This document shows positions 1-7,093 of a stretch of 27,218 nt of DNA, piece by piece. Position 1 is the stretch's first letter; every line of letters begins with the position of its first letter. Under the pieces are notes generated by a model. That model was not told the DNA's origin. It worked only from the letters and a program-made list of their open reading frames with translations, and made no database searches. Origin of the DNA: JAGNZR01 sp051652785 (GTDB lineage: Bacteria; Fusobacteriota; Fusobacteriia; Fusobacteriales; Fusobacteriaceae); assembly GCA_051652785.1 (NCBI GenBank), contig JBOFUX010000019.1, positions 1 through 27,218 of the forward strand, given 5' to 3'. Made by a program: the position numbers and the translations under genes.

Positions 1-410
1 ATTTTGATTTTAATTTTTTTCATTTTCATGAAAAATTAATTACTGTTGAAGATATTTTTTGCTCTTATCCAACAGTTAAAACATTGCTTTATGCTAATGG
101 AATTCTTTCTACTAAATCACATAAAAAAACTAAAAAAAAAATTAGTGACAGCTCAAATATTAAATAAATACGGTATTCCTGCTAAATTTTTAACAGATAG
201 AAGAACTGTCTTTGAATATAAAAAATCGGGAAGTAAATAAGTTGAAAATGATTACTCTACACAGTTTGGATACGCCTGTAGCAAGTTAGGAATAGCTATA
301 GAAACTAGTAGTATTCCACAAGCCAAAGGAAGAGTAGAAAGAGCCTAAGACTAGTAGAACTACATGAAAAAAAATCTTCTAACAAAAAACAACTAATAGA
401 ATTTAGCTAA
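1..410 (+). pseudogene. Transposase relic (DDE, ISNCY/IS1202-like)
   Basis: This is the decayed 3' part of an insertion sequence transposase. One frame (from position 3 to a TAA near 165) reads as a helix-turn-helix/linker region with YPTVKTLLYANGILSTK. A second frame (about 155-240) gives YGIPAKFLTDRRTVFEYKK. After an in-frame TAA the homology continues as TQFGYACSKLGIAIETSSIP followed by QAKGRVERA, then stops again at 346. The motifs LTDRRTVFEYKK and IPQAKGRVER are typical of the catalytic core around the second Asp and the Glu of ISNCY-type DDE transposases. Between the first and second blocks about a hundred residues of the core, including the first catalytic Asp, appear to be missing, so there is an internal deletion as well as stops and a frameshift. 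The copy cannot be active. The 5' part lies outside the window. The family name is from motif memory. Confidence 0.75.
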
Positions 411-422
411 AAAAGAATTAAA

Positions 423-447
423 ATTAGCCCTAATTTTTAGGGCTAAT
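423..447. terminator. Bidirectional hairpin terminator
   Basis: A perfect 10-bp stem (ATTAGCCCTA / TAGGGCTAAT) with a 5-nt loop. On the minus strand it is followed by a T-rich tail (TTTAATTCTTTTTT), so it can stop transcripts leaving the ABC transporter operon that ends at 518. On the plus strand a T6 run follows about 12 nt later. It may also have been the transcription stop of the transposase relic. Confidence 0.7.
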
Positions 448-491
448 AATTTAAATATTTTTTGACATTTTCATTTTTCCTTGACAGTCAT

Positions 492-527
492 TTTGAAATA
501 AAAAAATAAAAAAATTTTTATTTCAAA
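492..527 (-). terminator. AT-rich hairpin over the stop codon of the permease gene
   Basis: A 13-bp inverted repeat (TTTGAAATAAAAA with its complement) and a 10-nt loop overlap the stop codon at 518-520. No T run follows the stem on the minus strand, so it is a weak terminator at best and may instead protect the mRNA 3' end. The stronger stop is the GC-containing hairpin at 423-447. Confidence 0.4.
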
Positions 528-2197
528 TTTATATTTTCTAAATACTTTAAATATTTAAGTTTTTTTTTGTTTTTTAATATTATTATTATGTTTGTCATTA
601 TTAATTTAAAAATAATATTTACACATATAATCATTACTGCAATAGCAGAAGCTGTTCTTGTTTCTCCAGAATCAGTTTTACTTATCATCATAACAGAAGC
701 TACTCTTGTATTAGTGGTATATAAAAAAACAACTGCTGAAATAGTTATCATTGAATTTACAAAATAGTAAGAAAAACTTTCTAAAATTGAATCTAGAGAT
801 AAGGGGATTATAACTTTAAATACAGTTTTATACCAAGGAACTCCCATTAAACTAGATATTGTTTCATATTCTCTATCTAATTTTTTTAACGCTGCTGTTA
901 TAGATAAAAATGGTGTTGTAAAAAAATGAATAATATTTGCAATTATTAAAATTCCAAAACTTCCATACAAGAAATTTATTGGATTTACTGGGGAGTTAAA
1001 AAAGAAAATATAAGCTAAACCAATTGTTAAACCAGGAATTGCATTTGGTAAAACTGATAAAAAATATCCTATTTTTCTAATGACAATAAATTCTTTCTCT
1101 CGTTCTATAAAATATGCTATAAAAAAACATAATATCGTTCCTAAAAATGCTGTTAATATTCCTACCAAAATTGAGTTTCCAAATATTTTCCAAATATTCT
1201 CACCCATAACTGTAAAATTAAATGCGTCAAAATTTAAACTCATATCATATGGCCATGTTTTCACTAATGAGGCTAACACAACTACAGTAAAAAAAATAAG
1301 TATAACACACGTAACGCTGTAGTTAAAAAAATTACATACTATATCTCTATAAATATTTTTTCTTATTTTATAATTTGTTGCCTTGGAACTTATTTTTATT
1401 CCTTTTTTTTGAAAAATCATATCCACTAAAAATGCTAAAAAAGCGGGTATTATTAAAAGTATTCCTACTGCTGAACCAATCCCCATATTTTGCTGTCCTA
1501 TTACTTGTTTATATACATCAGTTGCTACTACATTAAAATTTCCTCCAATTACTTTAGGAGCTCCAAAATCAGAAAAACTCAAAGTAAAAGCTGCAAATCC
1601 ACCAGTTATTAAAGTATACTTTATATTTGGAATTGTTATTATAAAAAATTGTTTTATTTTATTTATTCCCATCATTTCAGCAGCTTCATAAGTTCTATAA
1701 TCTTCTAATTTAAAACTTAAAGAGTACATTATAAATAATATAGGAAAAATATACATTATTTCCGCTATAATAATTCCCCAAAATCCATATATATCAATAT
1801 TCAAATTAAATAATTTTGTTATTATTCCATGTCTTCCTAAGAGATAAATAAGAGCTGTTCCATGACTCATTGTTGGAGAAAATAATGGTAATAAAGCAAT
1901 TAGTTCTAATATTTTTTTACCTTTTATCCGACTTCTACTCATTCCGTATGTGAAAATTAGAGCTAAAATTGTTACTGATATGGTTACTGTTATGGATACT
2001 AAAAAACTATTTCTTAATGAGCTTTCGGTCACAGGGTTATTTAAATACTCAATAAAATTACTCATTCCAACAAAATTTTCCTCTCTATCTTGAAAGGTTT
2101 TTATAAATAAAGTTCCTAGAGGAAGAATAACTGAAATTAGTAAAAATAATATTCCTATTATTAGTAATAGAAATTTAAAAAATTTATTTTTATTCAC
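518..2197 (-). CDS. ABC transporter permease, two fused membrane domains (AEP/Fe3+ type)
   Basis: A 559-residue inner-membrane permease made of two BPD_transp_1 domains in one chain, about 12 membrane segments in total. Each half carries an EAA-type coupling loop: near residue 175 (EAAEMMGINKIKQFF) and near residue 455 (SSLMGVPWYKTVFKVIIP). The first half holds SDFGAPKVIGG and ATDVYKQVIGQQNMG. I recognise these from permeases annotated as putative 2-aminoethylphosphonate (PhnU2) transporters; FbpB/SfuB iron permeases are the close relatives. The length (about 550) fits both. It starts 11 bp after the ATPase gene and is the last gene of a three-gene operon (binding protein, ATPase, permease). 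The substrate is inferred from family resemblance. No phosphonate-degrading enzyme and no clear Fur site are visible nearby. Confidence 0.85.
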   Translation of the reverse strand: MNKNKFFKFLLLIIGILFLLISVILPLGTLFIKTFQDREENFVGMSNFIEYLNNPVTESSLRNSFLVSITVTISVTILALIFTYGMSRSRIKGKKILELIALLPLFSPTMSHGTALIYLLGRHGIITKLFNLNIDIYGFWGIIIAEIMYIFPILFIMYSLSFKLEDYRTYEAAEMMGINKIKQFFIITIPNIKYTLITGGFAAFTLSFSDFGAPKVIGGNFNVVATDVYKQVIGQQNMGIGSAVGILLIIPAFLAFLVDMIFQKKGIKISSKATNYKIRKNIYRDIVCNFFNYSVTCVILIFFTVVVLASLVKTWPYDMSLNFDAFNFTVMGENIWKIFGNSILVGILTAFLGTILCFFIAYFIEREKEFIVIRKIGYFLSVLPNAIPGLTIGLAYIFFFNSPVNPINFLYGSFGILIIANIIHFFTTPFLSITAALKKLDREYETISSLMGVPWYKTVFKVIIPLSLDSILESFSYYFVNSMITISAVVFLYTTNTRVASVMMISKTDSGETRTASAIAVMIICVNIIFKLIMTNIIIILKNKKKLKYLKYLENINLK

Positions 2198-2208
2198 TAT
2201 TCCTCCTT

Positions 2209-3159
2209 CTAAATCAATTTTATATAGATTTTAATATTCTTTTTTATTCCTAATTTATCTTTTTCTTTTACTAACATATCTAAATAAATTAATTCCATTT
2301 CATATCTCAATTTTAATCTATAAAAAGCCCCTCTAAACTCTATATTTTCCAAAATTGTTTCTATTGAGTCTTGAACAGGAATCATGGAGTATTCTATTTG
2401 TTCAGGTCTTATTGCATGAATTTTTCCTTTTTTGTCTTTTATTAAATTAACTTTTCCTATAAAATCTGCAACAAAAATATCCTTCGGTTCATTGTATATC
2501 TCTTCAGGATAACCTACTTGAATTATTTCTCCTTCATTCATAACAACTATTCTATCACCCATTGTTAAAGCTTCTTCTTGATCATGAGTTACCATTATCG
2601 TCGTTATTCCAAGTTTGTCATGAATACTTTTTATTTCCATTCTTAGTTTTTCCCTTACTTTAGCATCAAGTGCTGACAAAGGTTCATCAAGTAATAAAAT
2701 ACTAGGTTCCATAGCTAAAGCTCGTGCTAAAGAAACTCTTTGTTGTTGCCCTTCACTCATCTCCAAAGGATATTTTTTTTTAATATGTAAAAGACCAACT
2801 AACTCAAGAACTTTATCTATTTTTTTTTTTCTTTCTTCTTTAGTATTAATTTTATTTTTTATTCCATATTCTATATTTTGAAATACATTCATATTAGGAA
2901 AAAGTGCATATGTCTGAAATACCATACTTAACATTCTTTTAGAAGGTTGAAAATTAGTTATCTCCTTTTCCTCTAAAAATATTTTTCCTGAATTAGCTTT
3001 TTCCAATCCAGATATTATTCTTAAAAGTGTAGTTTTCCCACATCCTGAAGGACCTAAAAAACAAACAAACTCACCTTTTTTCAATTCTAAATTTATATTT
3101 TTTAAAACTTTAAATTTTCCAAAACTTTTTTCTATGTTACAGATTTTCAAGTACGCCAT
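2209..3159 (-). CDS. ABC transporter ATPase (AEP/Fe3+ type)
   Basis: A 316-residue nucleotide-binding subunit that powers the permease at 518-2197. Seen directly: Walker A GPSGCGKTT at residues 36-44, Q-loop near residue 82, Walker B ILLLDE at 154-159, D-loop SALD and the H-loop histidine at 192. A C-terminal extension of about 80 residues resembles the regulatory beta-sandwich of CysA/FbpC/PotA-type ATPases (HAIRPEQIEYS). The signature motif is unusual: MSEGQ at 134-138, where most relatives have LSGGQ, so a Glu replaces the first Gly. All other catalytic elements are intact, so I expect it to be functional. It lies 9 bp after the binding-protein gene. Family PhnT/FbpC; the substrate is not proven. 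Confidence 0.88.
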   Translation of the reverse strand: MAYLKICNIEKSFGKFKVLKNINLELKKGEFVCFLGPSGCGKTTLLRIISGLEKANSGKIFLEEKEITNFQPSKRMLSMVFQTYALFPNMNVFQNIEYGIKNKINTKEERKKKIDKVLELVGLLHIKKKYPLEMSEGQQQRVSLARALAMEPSILLLDEPLSALDAKVREKLRMEIKSIHDKLGITTIMVTHDQEEALTMGDRIVVMNEGEIIQVGYPEEIYNEPKDIFVADFIGKVNLIKDKKGKIHAIRPEQIEYSMIPVQDSIETILENIEFRGAFYRLKLRYEMELIYLDMLVKEKDKLGIKKNIKIYIKLI

Positions 3160-3168
3160 AAAATCCTC

Positions 3169-4179
3169 CTAGTTTTCTTTTCCGTATCTTTTCTCCCATT
3201 CTTTTAGAACTCTATCTCTATTTTTAATCTCATATTTAAAATCTCTTATTTTTAGTCTGTTATTAATATTATTTGGATAATCATCTAGAATTGCATATTT
3301 GGGATTAGTTACAAACCCTCTAGTTTTAGCCGATATTTTCATTGCTTCTTCAGATAATAGCCAATCTAAAAATATTTTAGATTCAGGTTTTATTTCTTCT
3401 TTATTTACAAGTGCATTAGCTTCTAACTCCCACCCTACTCCTTCTTTAGGAAATATAGTTTTAAAAGGAAGTTCTCCTTTTTTTTCAATTATTATTCCTT
3501 GATATGCAGGAATAAATCCACCTATTCTTTCTCCTTTACTTACTATTTGAGTAGGTGCGTTTCCTGAAGAAGTATAAGTTGCTATATTTTTATGCAGAGC
3601 ATCCATATATCTCCAAGCTTCTTCTTCTCCAAAAAGGTTAATAAAAGTTTTAACAGCCATATATCCAGTTCCTGAAGAACCAGGATTTGCCATTAATAAA
3701 TTATTTTTATATTTTTCATCAAGAAAATCATAATATGATTCTGGTAATTTCGTATTATTTTTTTTTAGTTCTGCTGTGTTTATTCCAAGACCTAACATCC
3801 ATACTGAAGTTCCTATCCAGTATCCTTCAGGATCTTTATACTTTAAAGGTATTTCATTAAATCCCTCCTTTGGAATATAAGCTTTTAAAATATCATCTTT
3901 TTCTAAAATCATTATATCGCTAAGAGACCAAATAACATCAGCTTGGGGATTTTTCTTTTCCGCTATTAACTTTGCTAACATCTCCCCTGTCGCTGAAGAT
4001 ATTACCTCTACTTTTATACTGGGATATTTTTTGCTAAAAGTTTCAGTAAATTCATAAATATACTCATTTTCCATTGCTGTATAAGCTAAAATAGTTACTA
4101 CTTTTTCTTTACTATTTCCCTTTCCACAACTAATTAAAATACCTATTATTATTATTATAAAAAATAATTTTTTTTTCAT
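3169..4179 (-). CDS. ABC transporter substrate-binding lipoprotein (AEP-type, PhnS2-like)
   Basis: A 336-residue extracellular solute-binding protein. The N-terminus MKKKLFF followed by a hydrophobic stretch and LISC makes it a lipoprotein, cleaved before Cys18 and anchored to the membrane. The mature part is a type II periplasmic-binding fold. KNPQADVIWSLSD, ANPGSSGTGYM and YMDALHKNIATYTSSG are motifs I know from proteins annotated as 2-aminoethylphosphonate-binding (PhnS2). Iron-binding FbpA/FutA proteins share the fold but normally show a paired Tyr metal site near the C-terminus, which I do not see. It is the first gene of the operon, with AGGAGG before the ATG. The cognate importer parts follow directly. 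Phosphonate or a related small anion is the likely ligand; iron remains the alternative. Confidence 0.82.
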   Translation of the reverse strand: MKKKLFFIIIIIGILISCGKGNSKEKVVTILAYTAMENEYIYEFTETFSKKYPSIKVEVISSATGEMLAKLIAEKKNPQADVIWSLSDIMILEKDDILKAYIPKEGFNEIPLKYKDPEGYWIGTSVWMLGLGINTAELKKNNTKLPESYYDFLDEKYKNNLLMANPGSSGTGYMAVKTFINLFGEEEAWRYMDALHKNIATYTSSGNAPTQIVSKGERIGGFIPAYQGIIIEKKGELPFKTIFPKEGVGWELEANALVNKEEIKPESKIFLDWLLSEEAMKISAKTRGFVTNPKYAILDDYPNNINNRLKIRDFKYEIKNRDRVLKEWEKRYGKEN

Positions 4180-4399
4180 GTTTCCTCCTCTATTCTTTAA
4201 AATAAATTAAATCATCATAGATACTAAAGTTTATTTAGAAAATTTTTTTTGAAAATATATCTAAGATATGGAAAGGGTATAAGATAGAATATAAAAGAGT
4301 AAAAAGAGTGTACAATAGAATAATTATAATAAAATTAAAAAAATTTATTTTTTTAATTTTATCATGTAGTTGTATATATGTCAATTTAAAAAATTTCAT

Positions 4400-4431
4400 T
4401 ATAGTACACTTTATTCTCAAAGTGCACTATA
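4400..4431 (-). repeat. Long hairpin, possible terminator or element end
   Basis: TATAGTACACTTT (4400-4412) and AAAGTGCACTATA (4419-4431) form a 13-bp stem with one A/C mismatch on the plus strand, which becomes a G-U wobble in minus-strand RNA, and a 6-nt loop. On the minus strand a T6 run follows about 6 nt after the stem, so a terminator reading minus is possible, though no minus-strand gene ends here. It may instead be the palindromic end of a lost mobile element. Confidence 0.45.
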
Positions 4432-4570
4432 GGTGTGTTTCGTATGCTGTGGACAAACTTTTTTTGAAATAATAAAACAAACTAAATCTCCCCGTAACTA
4501 AAGAAAAGTCCTTTACGCACTTTCAAGTAATTTTTTATTAAAAAAAATATATTTTTTGTTAAAAATAGTA

Positions 4571-4576
4571 TATAAT
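4571..4576 (+). promoter_or_regulatory. -10 box for the ygjP-like gene
   Basis: A consensus TATAAT hexamer 28 nt before the TTG start at 4604. The -35 region is only T-rich. The position puts transcription start near 4583, which makes the upstream TTG at 4556 impossible as the translation start. Confidence 0.55.
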
Positions 4577-4603
4577 ATCTATTATGAATTAAGGAGATAT
4601 AAA

Positions 4604-5173
4604 TTGAAAATCATAATAACTAGAAAAAAAATAAAAAATATAATTTTTAAAATTAATATTGATAAAACTATTTCTATTTCTGCACCATATTTTATATCTG
4701 AAAATAAATTAAATGAAATTATTGAAAGAAAAGATGAGTGGATAAAAAAGAAATTAAAAGAAATTGGAGAAAAACCCCCAATTGAATATTGTTTTTATTA
4801 TTTTTTAGGAAAAAAAATACCTCTTCACAACAGTAGTAAAAAAGATATAGAAATTTATTTAAAAAAAGAAGCTCCTTTTATAATAGAGCCTATTATAAAA
4901 AAATATCTCAAACTTACTAATTTAAATATTAAGCACTCTAGTTATAAATTTATGAGAACTAGATGGGGAAGTTGTAATACTACAAAAAAATATCTTAATT
5001 TCAATATTTTATTATTAGGTAGCTCTCTGGACTCTATAGAATATATTGTTTTACACGAGATAGCTCATTTAAAATATCCTCATCACCAAGAGTCTTTTTG
5101 GAATTATATAAGTTTTTATATGCCAGATTGGAAAATTAGAAAAAATAAATTAATTAATTCTATCTTTGGATAG
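4604..5173 (+). CDS. YgjP-like (DUF45) zinc metallopeptidase-type protein
   Basis: A 189-residue cytoplasmic protein of the YgjP/DUF45 family. The zinc site is clear: H151-E-I-A-H155 followed by H161 and QESFW, matching the family pattern HExxH then HxxxFW. The preceding RTRWGSC at 119-124 is the other family hallmark. I chose the TTG at 4604 because AAGGAG stands 7 nt before it and a TATAAT promoter element lies at 4571-4576, inside the longer reading frame that would begin at 4556. Family members are predicted metal-dependent hydrolases, often linked to restriction or DNA-protein crosslink (SprT-like) functions, but the substrate is not known. It meets the gene at 5174-5416 tail to tail, with the two stop codons forming TAGCTA. 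Confidence 0.85.
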   Translation: MKIIITRKKIKNIIFKINIDKTISISAPYFISENKLNEIIERKDEWIKKKLKEIGEKPPIEYCFYYFLGKKIPLHNSSKKDIEIYLKKEAPFIIEPIIKKYLKLTNLNIKHSSYKFMRTRWGSCNTTKKYLNFNILLLGSSLDSIEYIVLHEIAHLKYPHHQESFWNYISFYMPDWKIRKNKLINSIFG

Positions 5174-5416
5174 CTAAATTTTTATACTTTCATTTTCTAA
5201 TTCTCTTAAAAAATCTTTTCCTAGAGAAGTTAGTTGTAAATCTTTTATAAATATTTTTATACAATTATTATTTTCATATCGTATACCACTTACAAAGTTA
5301 TTTTCAATACAAAAATCTAAGAAATTAATAAAATCTTCTGATTCTATATCTTCTATACCTCCTAACTCCTCATTCTTTATTTTATTTAATATTTTTAACT
5401 TTTTTTTAATTTCCAA
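5174..5416 (-). CDS. Small hypothetical protein (possible YjcQ-like winged helix)
   Basis: An 80-residue acidic and lysine-rich protein with no membrane segment. It probably starts at a TTG (MEIKKKLKILNKIKN), preceded by AAGGAG 6-7 nt upstream. The pattern ILNKI... EDFINFLDFCIENNFVSG... LTSLGKDFLRE looks like a small winged helix, with the TSLGKDFL motif reminding me of YjcQ and other phage-derived DNA-binding proteins (TxxGxxFL at the end of the wing). That assignment is tentative. The stop codon directly abuts the stop of the convergent ygjP-like gene with no spacer. It is 66 bp downstream of the 124-residue gene on the same strand and could be co-transcribed with it. Confidence 0.6.
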   Translation of the reverse strand: MEIKKKLKILNKIKNEELGGIEDIESEDFINFLDFCIENNFVSGIRYENNNCIKIFIKDLQLTSLGKDFLRELENESIKI

Positions 5417-5482
5417 AAATTTCTCCTTTTATTAATTAAATAAAGATAAGATACGCCATATTTAAACCTCATTGATATAGGC

Positions 5483-5857
5483 TCAATTTTTATAATGTAT
5501 GCAATTTTTTTTCATTTCTAAATATTTTACAATACGATTACTTAAAGCTATTCCATTTAGTTTTTTACCATTTTTTCCTAGTAGTACTTCTTCTTGTCCC
5601 TCTTTAAGAAGTATTTCACTCCATTTTTTTATATCTTCTTTAGATAACTTAGAAGATGAAATATATTTTTTTTCACTTTTATCTTTGTCTTTAATCTTTA
5701 TACAACGCTCTCGCAGTTCTTTCCCCTGAATCACTACAGTTTCTTTTACTTCTTTTTTCTTTTGTTTCTTTTTTACCTTAATTTCTGTTTTTTCTACTTT
5801 TGCTATTTCTTTTTTTGCAAATAACGTTTTAAAAATATTTGAAAATATTTCTAACAT
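5483..5857 (-). CDS. Hypothetical lysine-rich protein behind a G8 tract
   Basis: A 124-residue protein I do not recognise. Residues 1-15 are hydrophobic and amphipathic (MLEIFSNIFKTLFAKK), residues 16-40 are a very basic coiled stretch rich in KKK and EV, and the C-terminal half (SSKLSKEDIKKWSEILLKE ... NGIALSNRIVKYLEMKKN) looks like a small helical domain. No signal peptide or catalytic motif is visible. The ATG at 5857 is preceded by TATAGGGGGGGGT: eight G (minus strand) end 1 nt before the start codon and are the only plausible ribosome binding site. A homopolymer there could change in length by slippage and alter translation. The compact start context argues that the gene is real. Confidence 0.6.
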   Translation of the reverse strand: MLEIFSNIFKTLFAKKEIAKVEKTEIKVKKKQKKKEVKETVVIQGKELRERCIKIKDKDKSEKKYISSSKLSKEDIKKWSEILLKEGQEEVLLGKNGKKLNGIALSNRIVKYLEMKKNCIHYKN

Positions 5858-6246
5858 ACCCCCCCCTATAAACTCTTCTTTATTTACTTTCCAAAAATAT
5901 TATAGACAATATTTTTTACAGTATACCGTTTTTTTCTAATTATTGCAACACTTTTCACTCTTATAATTCAATTTTTTTTTAATATTTTAATGTAAAATTA
6001 AATATTTTTATTTTTTCAATTTAATCGTTTTCTTTAATTCTATCTATACAAAGATTTGAGATGATTTCTAAAAAAAAATTGAAACTTTTCCTAAATAACA
6101 AAATAAATATTATAAATATTTTCTCCATTAATATTTTGTCTAATAATATTTTTAATTTAATATATAACTTGTTTACTCAATAAAAAAATGGATAATTTTT
6201 TTAAATTTATCCATTTTTATTGAGTAAAAATATTGACTTTATAAAA
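5858..6246. other. AT-rich intergenic region
   Basis: 389 bp of extreme AT content with no supported gene. It holds the G8 tract at 5859-5866, a large inverted repeat at 6172-6228 and presumably the promoter of the 124-residue gene. A 40-codon frame at 6061-6183 is made almost only of N, I, L, K and F and has no good ribosome binding site, so I do not call it. Confidence 0.5.
6172..6228 (-). terminator. Long inverted repeat downstream of yjjW
   Basis: TTTACTCAATAAAAA...TGGATAA (6172-6195) pairs with TTATCCATTTTTATTGAGTAAA (6207-6228): about 22 paired bases with a 2-A bulge and an 11-nt loop. It begins 18 bp past the yjjW stop codon, where a terminator is expected. It lacks a T run after the stem on the minus strand, so it could work through the U-rich inner stem or as a 3'-end stabiliser. 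Confidence 0.5.
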
Positions 6247-7092
6247 TTAAATAATAAAAACACATTTTACTCCAATTTTTTTTGATATTTCAGCTAAAGT
6301 AATTAATTTTTTATCATTAGGTTCAATTAAATTTTTTTTCTCTTTATCTCTCACACCAATAGAGCGATATTTTATAATTTTATATATAATATTGCTATCA
6401 TATATTATATTTGAAACTTTACTTACTGTTAGTTTATTATTTAAAATATTATCAATCACCACAGTTCTAACTTCATATAATTTTTCTATCTGTTTTAAAA
6501 AATTTAAATTTTTTAGAACAGATTTATTATCAGAGCCTGTAAGAGTAATATGTTCTTCTCTATTCCATGCCTTAATATCTAACATAAAATAATCAGTAAT
6601 TTCTATAAATTTTCCATATTTTTTTTCACTTAAATCAACGCCTCCATTTGTATCAATAAAACAAGTTAGTTGAGACCATCTTCTTTTAACTTCAGTGAAA
6701 AATTCAGTAATATATTCATAATGTAAAGTACATTCTCCGCCACTTATTGTAACCCCTGTAATAAAAGGTTTGAGTTTTTCTACTTCTATTATAAGATTTG
6801 AAACACTCATTTTTTTTATTTTTGGAGATGAATTTATAGAACAAGCTTTTAAACATAAATCACAATGAATACAACTAGAAGCATTCCATATAACTTTTTT
6901 ATCTTGAAAAGTTAAAGAGCTAGTCGGACATTTTTCTATGCAAAGAGCACAATTTATACATATATTTATTGTTTCGGGATTATGGCAATATTTACAATTA
7001 AAATTACATTTTTGTAAAAAAATTGCCATTCTATTTCCAGGTCCATCAACATTAGAAAATTTTATAATTTTATTTATATCACCGTATAGCAT
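6247..7092 (-). CDS. yjjW: YjjW-type glycyl radical enzyme activase (radical SAM)
   Basis: A 281-residue radical SAM activase that should install the glycyl radical on its neighbour YjjI. Seen: the SAM-cluster motif CNFNCKYC (Cys29, 33, 36), an inserted ferredoxin domain with two 4Fe-4S motifs (Cys45, 48, 51, 55 and Cys74, 77, 80, 84), and the SAM-binding SGGE of TISGGECTLH. This domain order is that of the PflA-like activases with ferredoxin insert; YjjW is the member that pairs with YjjI. I place the start at the ATG at 7092, one nucleotide after the yjjI stop, which suits translational coupling and makes LYGDINKIIKFSNVDGPG the normal activase N-terminus. An upstream ATG at 7140 would add 16 residues and overlap yjjI. 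The enzyme needs anoxic conditions. Confidence 0.9.
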   Translation of the reverse strand: MLYGDINKIIKFSNVDGPGNRMAIFLQKCNFNCKYCHNPETINICINCALCIEKCPTSSLTFQDKKVIWNASSCIHCDLCLKACSINSSPKIKKMSVSNLIIEVEKLKPFITGVTISGGECTLHYEYITEFFTEVKRRWSQLTCFIDTNGGVDLSEKKYGKFIEITDYFMLDIKAWNREEHITLTGSDNKSVLKNLNFLKQIEKLYEVRTVVIDNILNNKLTVSKVSNIIYDSNIIYKIIKYRSIGVRDKEKKNLIEPNDKKLITLAEISKKIGVKCVFII

Positions 7093-7093
7093 A

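Larger units (their letters stand above)
4180..4603. other. Divergent intergenic region between the ABC operon and ygjP-like gene
   Basis: 424 bp with no convincing gene. It must hold the promoter for the minus-strand ABC operon (a TATGAT-like -10 with a poor -35 can be found, not reliable) and the promoter for the plus-strand gene at 4604. It contains a long near-perfect hairpin at 4400-4431 and, after it, about 100 bp (4432-4530) that is less AT-rich than its surroundings, with CCCCGTAAC and GTCCTTTACGC. I cannot identify it; it may be a relic of a mobile element. The short reading frame across 4235-4420 is low-complexity and has no supporting start signal. Confidence 0.5.

Noticed and set aside
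4235..4420. 61-codon minus-strand frame in the divergent region
   Set aside because: Low-complexity F/I/L/Y translation, no ribosome binding site, and it runs through the hairpin at 4400-4431.
6061..6183. 40-codon plus-strand frame with ATG
   Set aside because: Composed almost wholly of N, I, L, K and F, no Shine-Dalgarno, and ends inside the inverted repeat.
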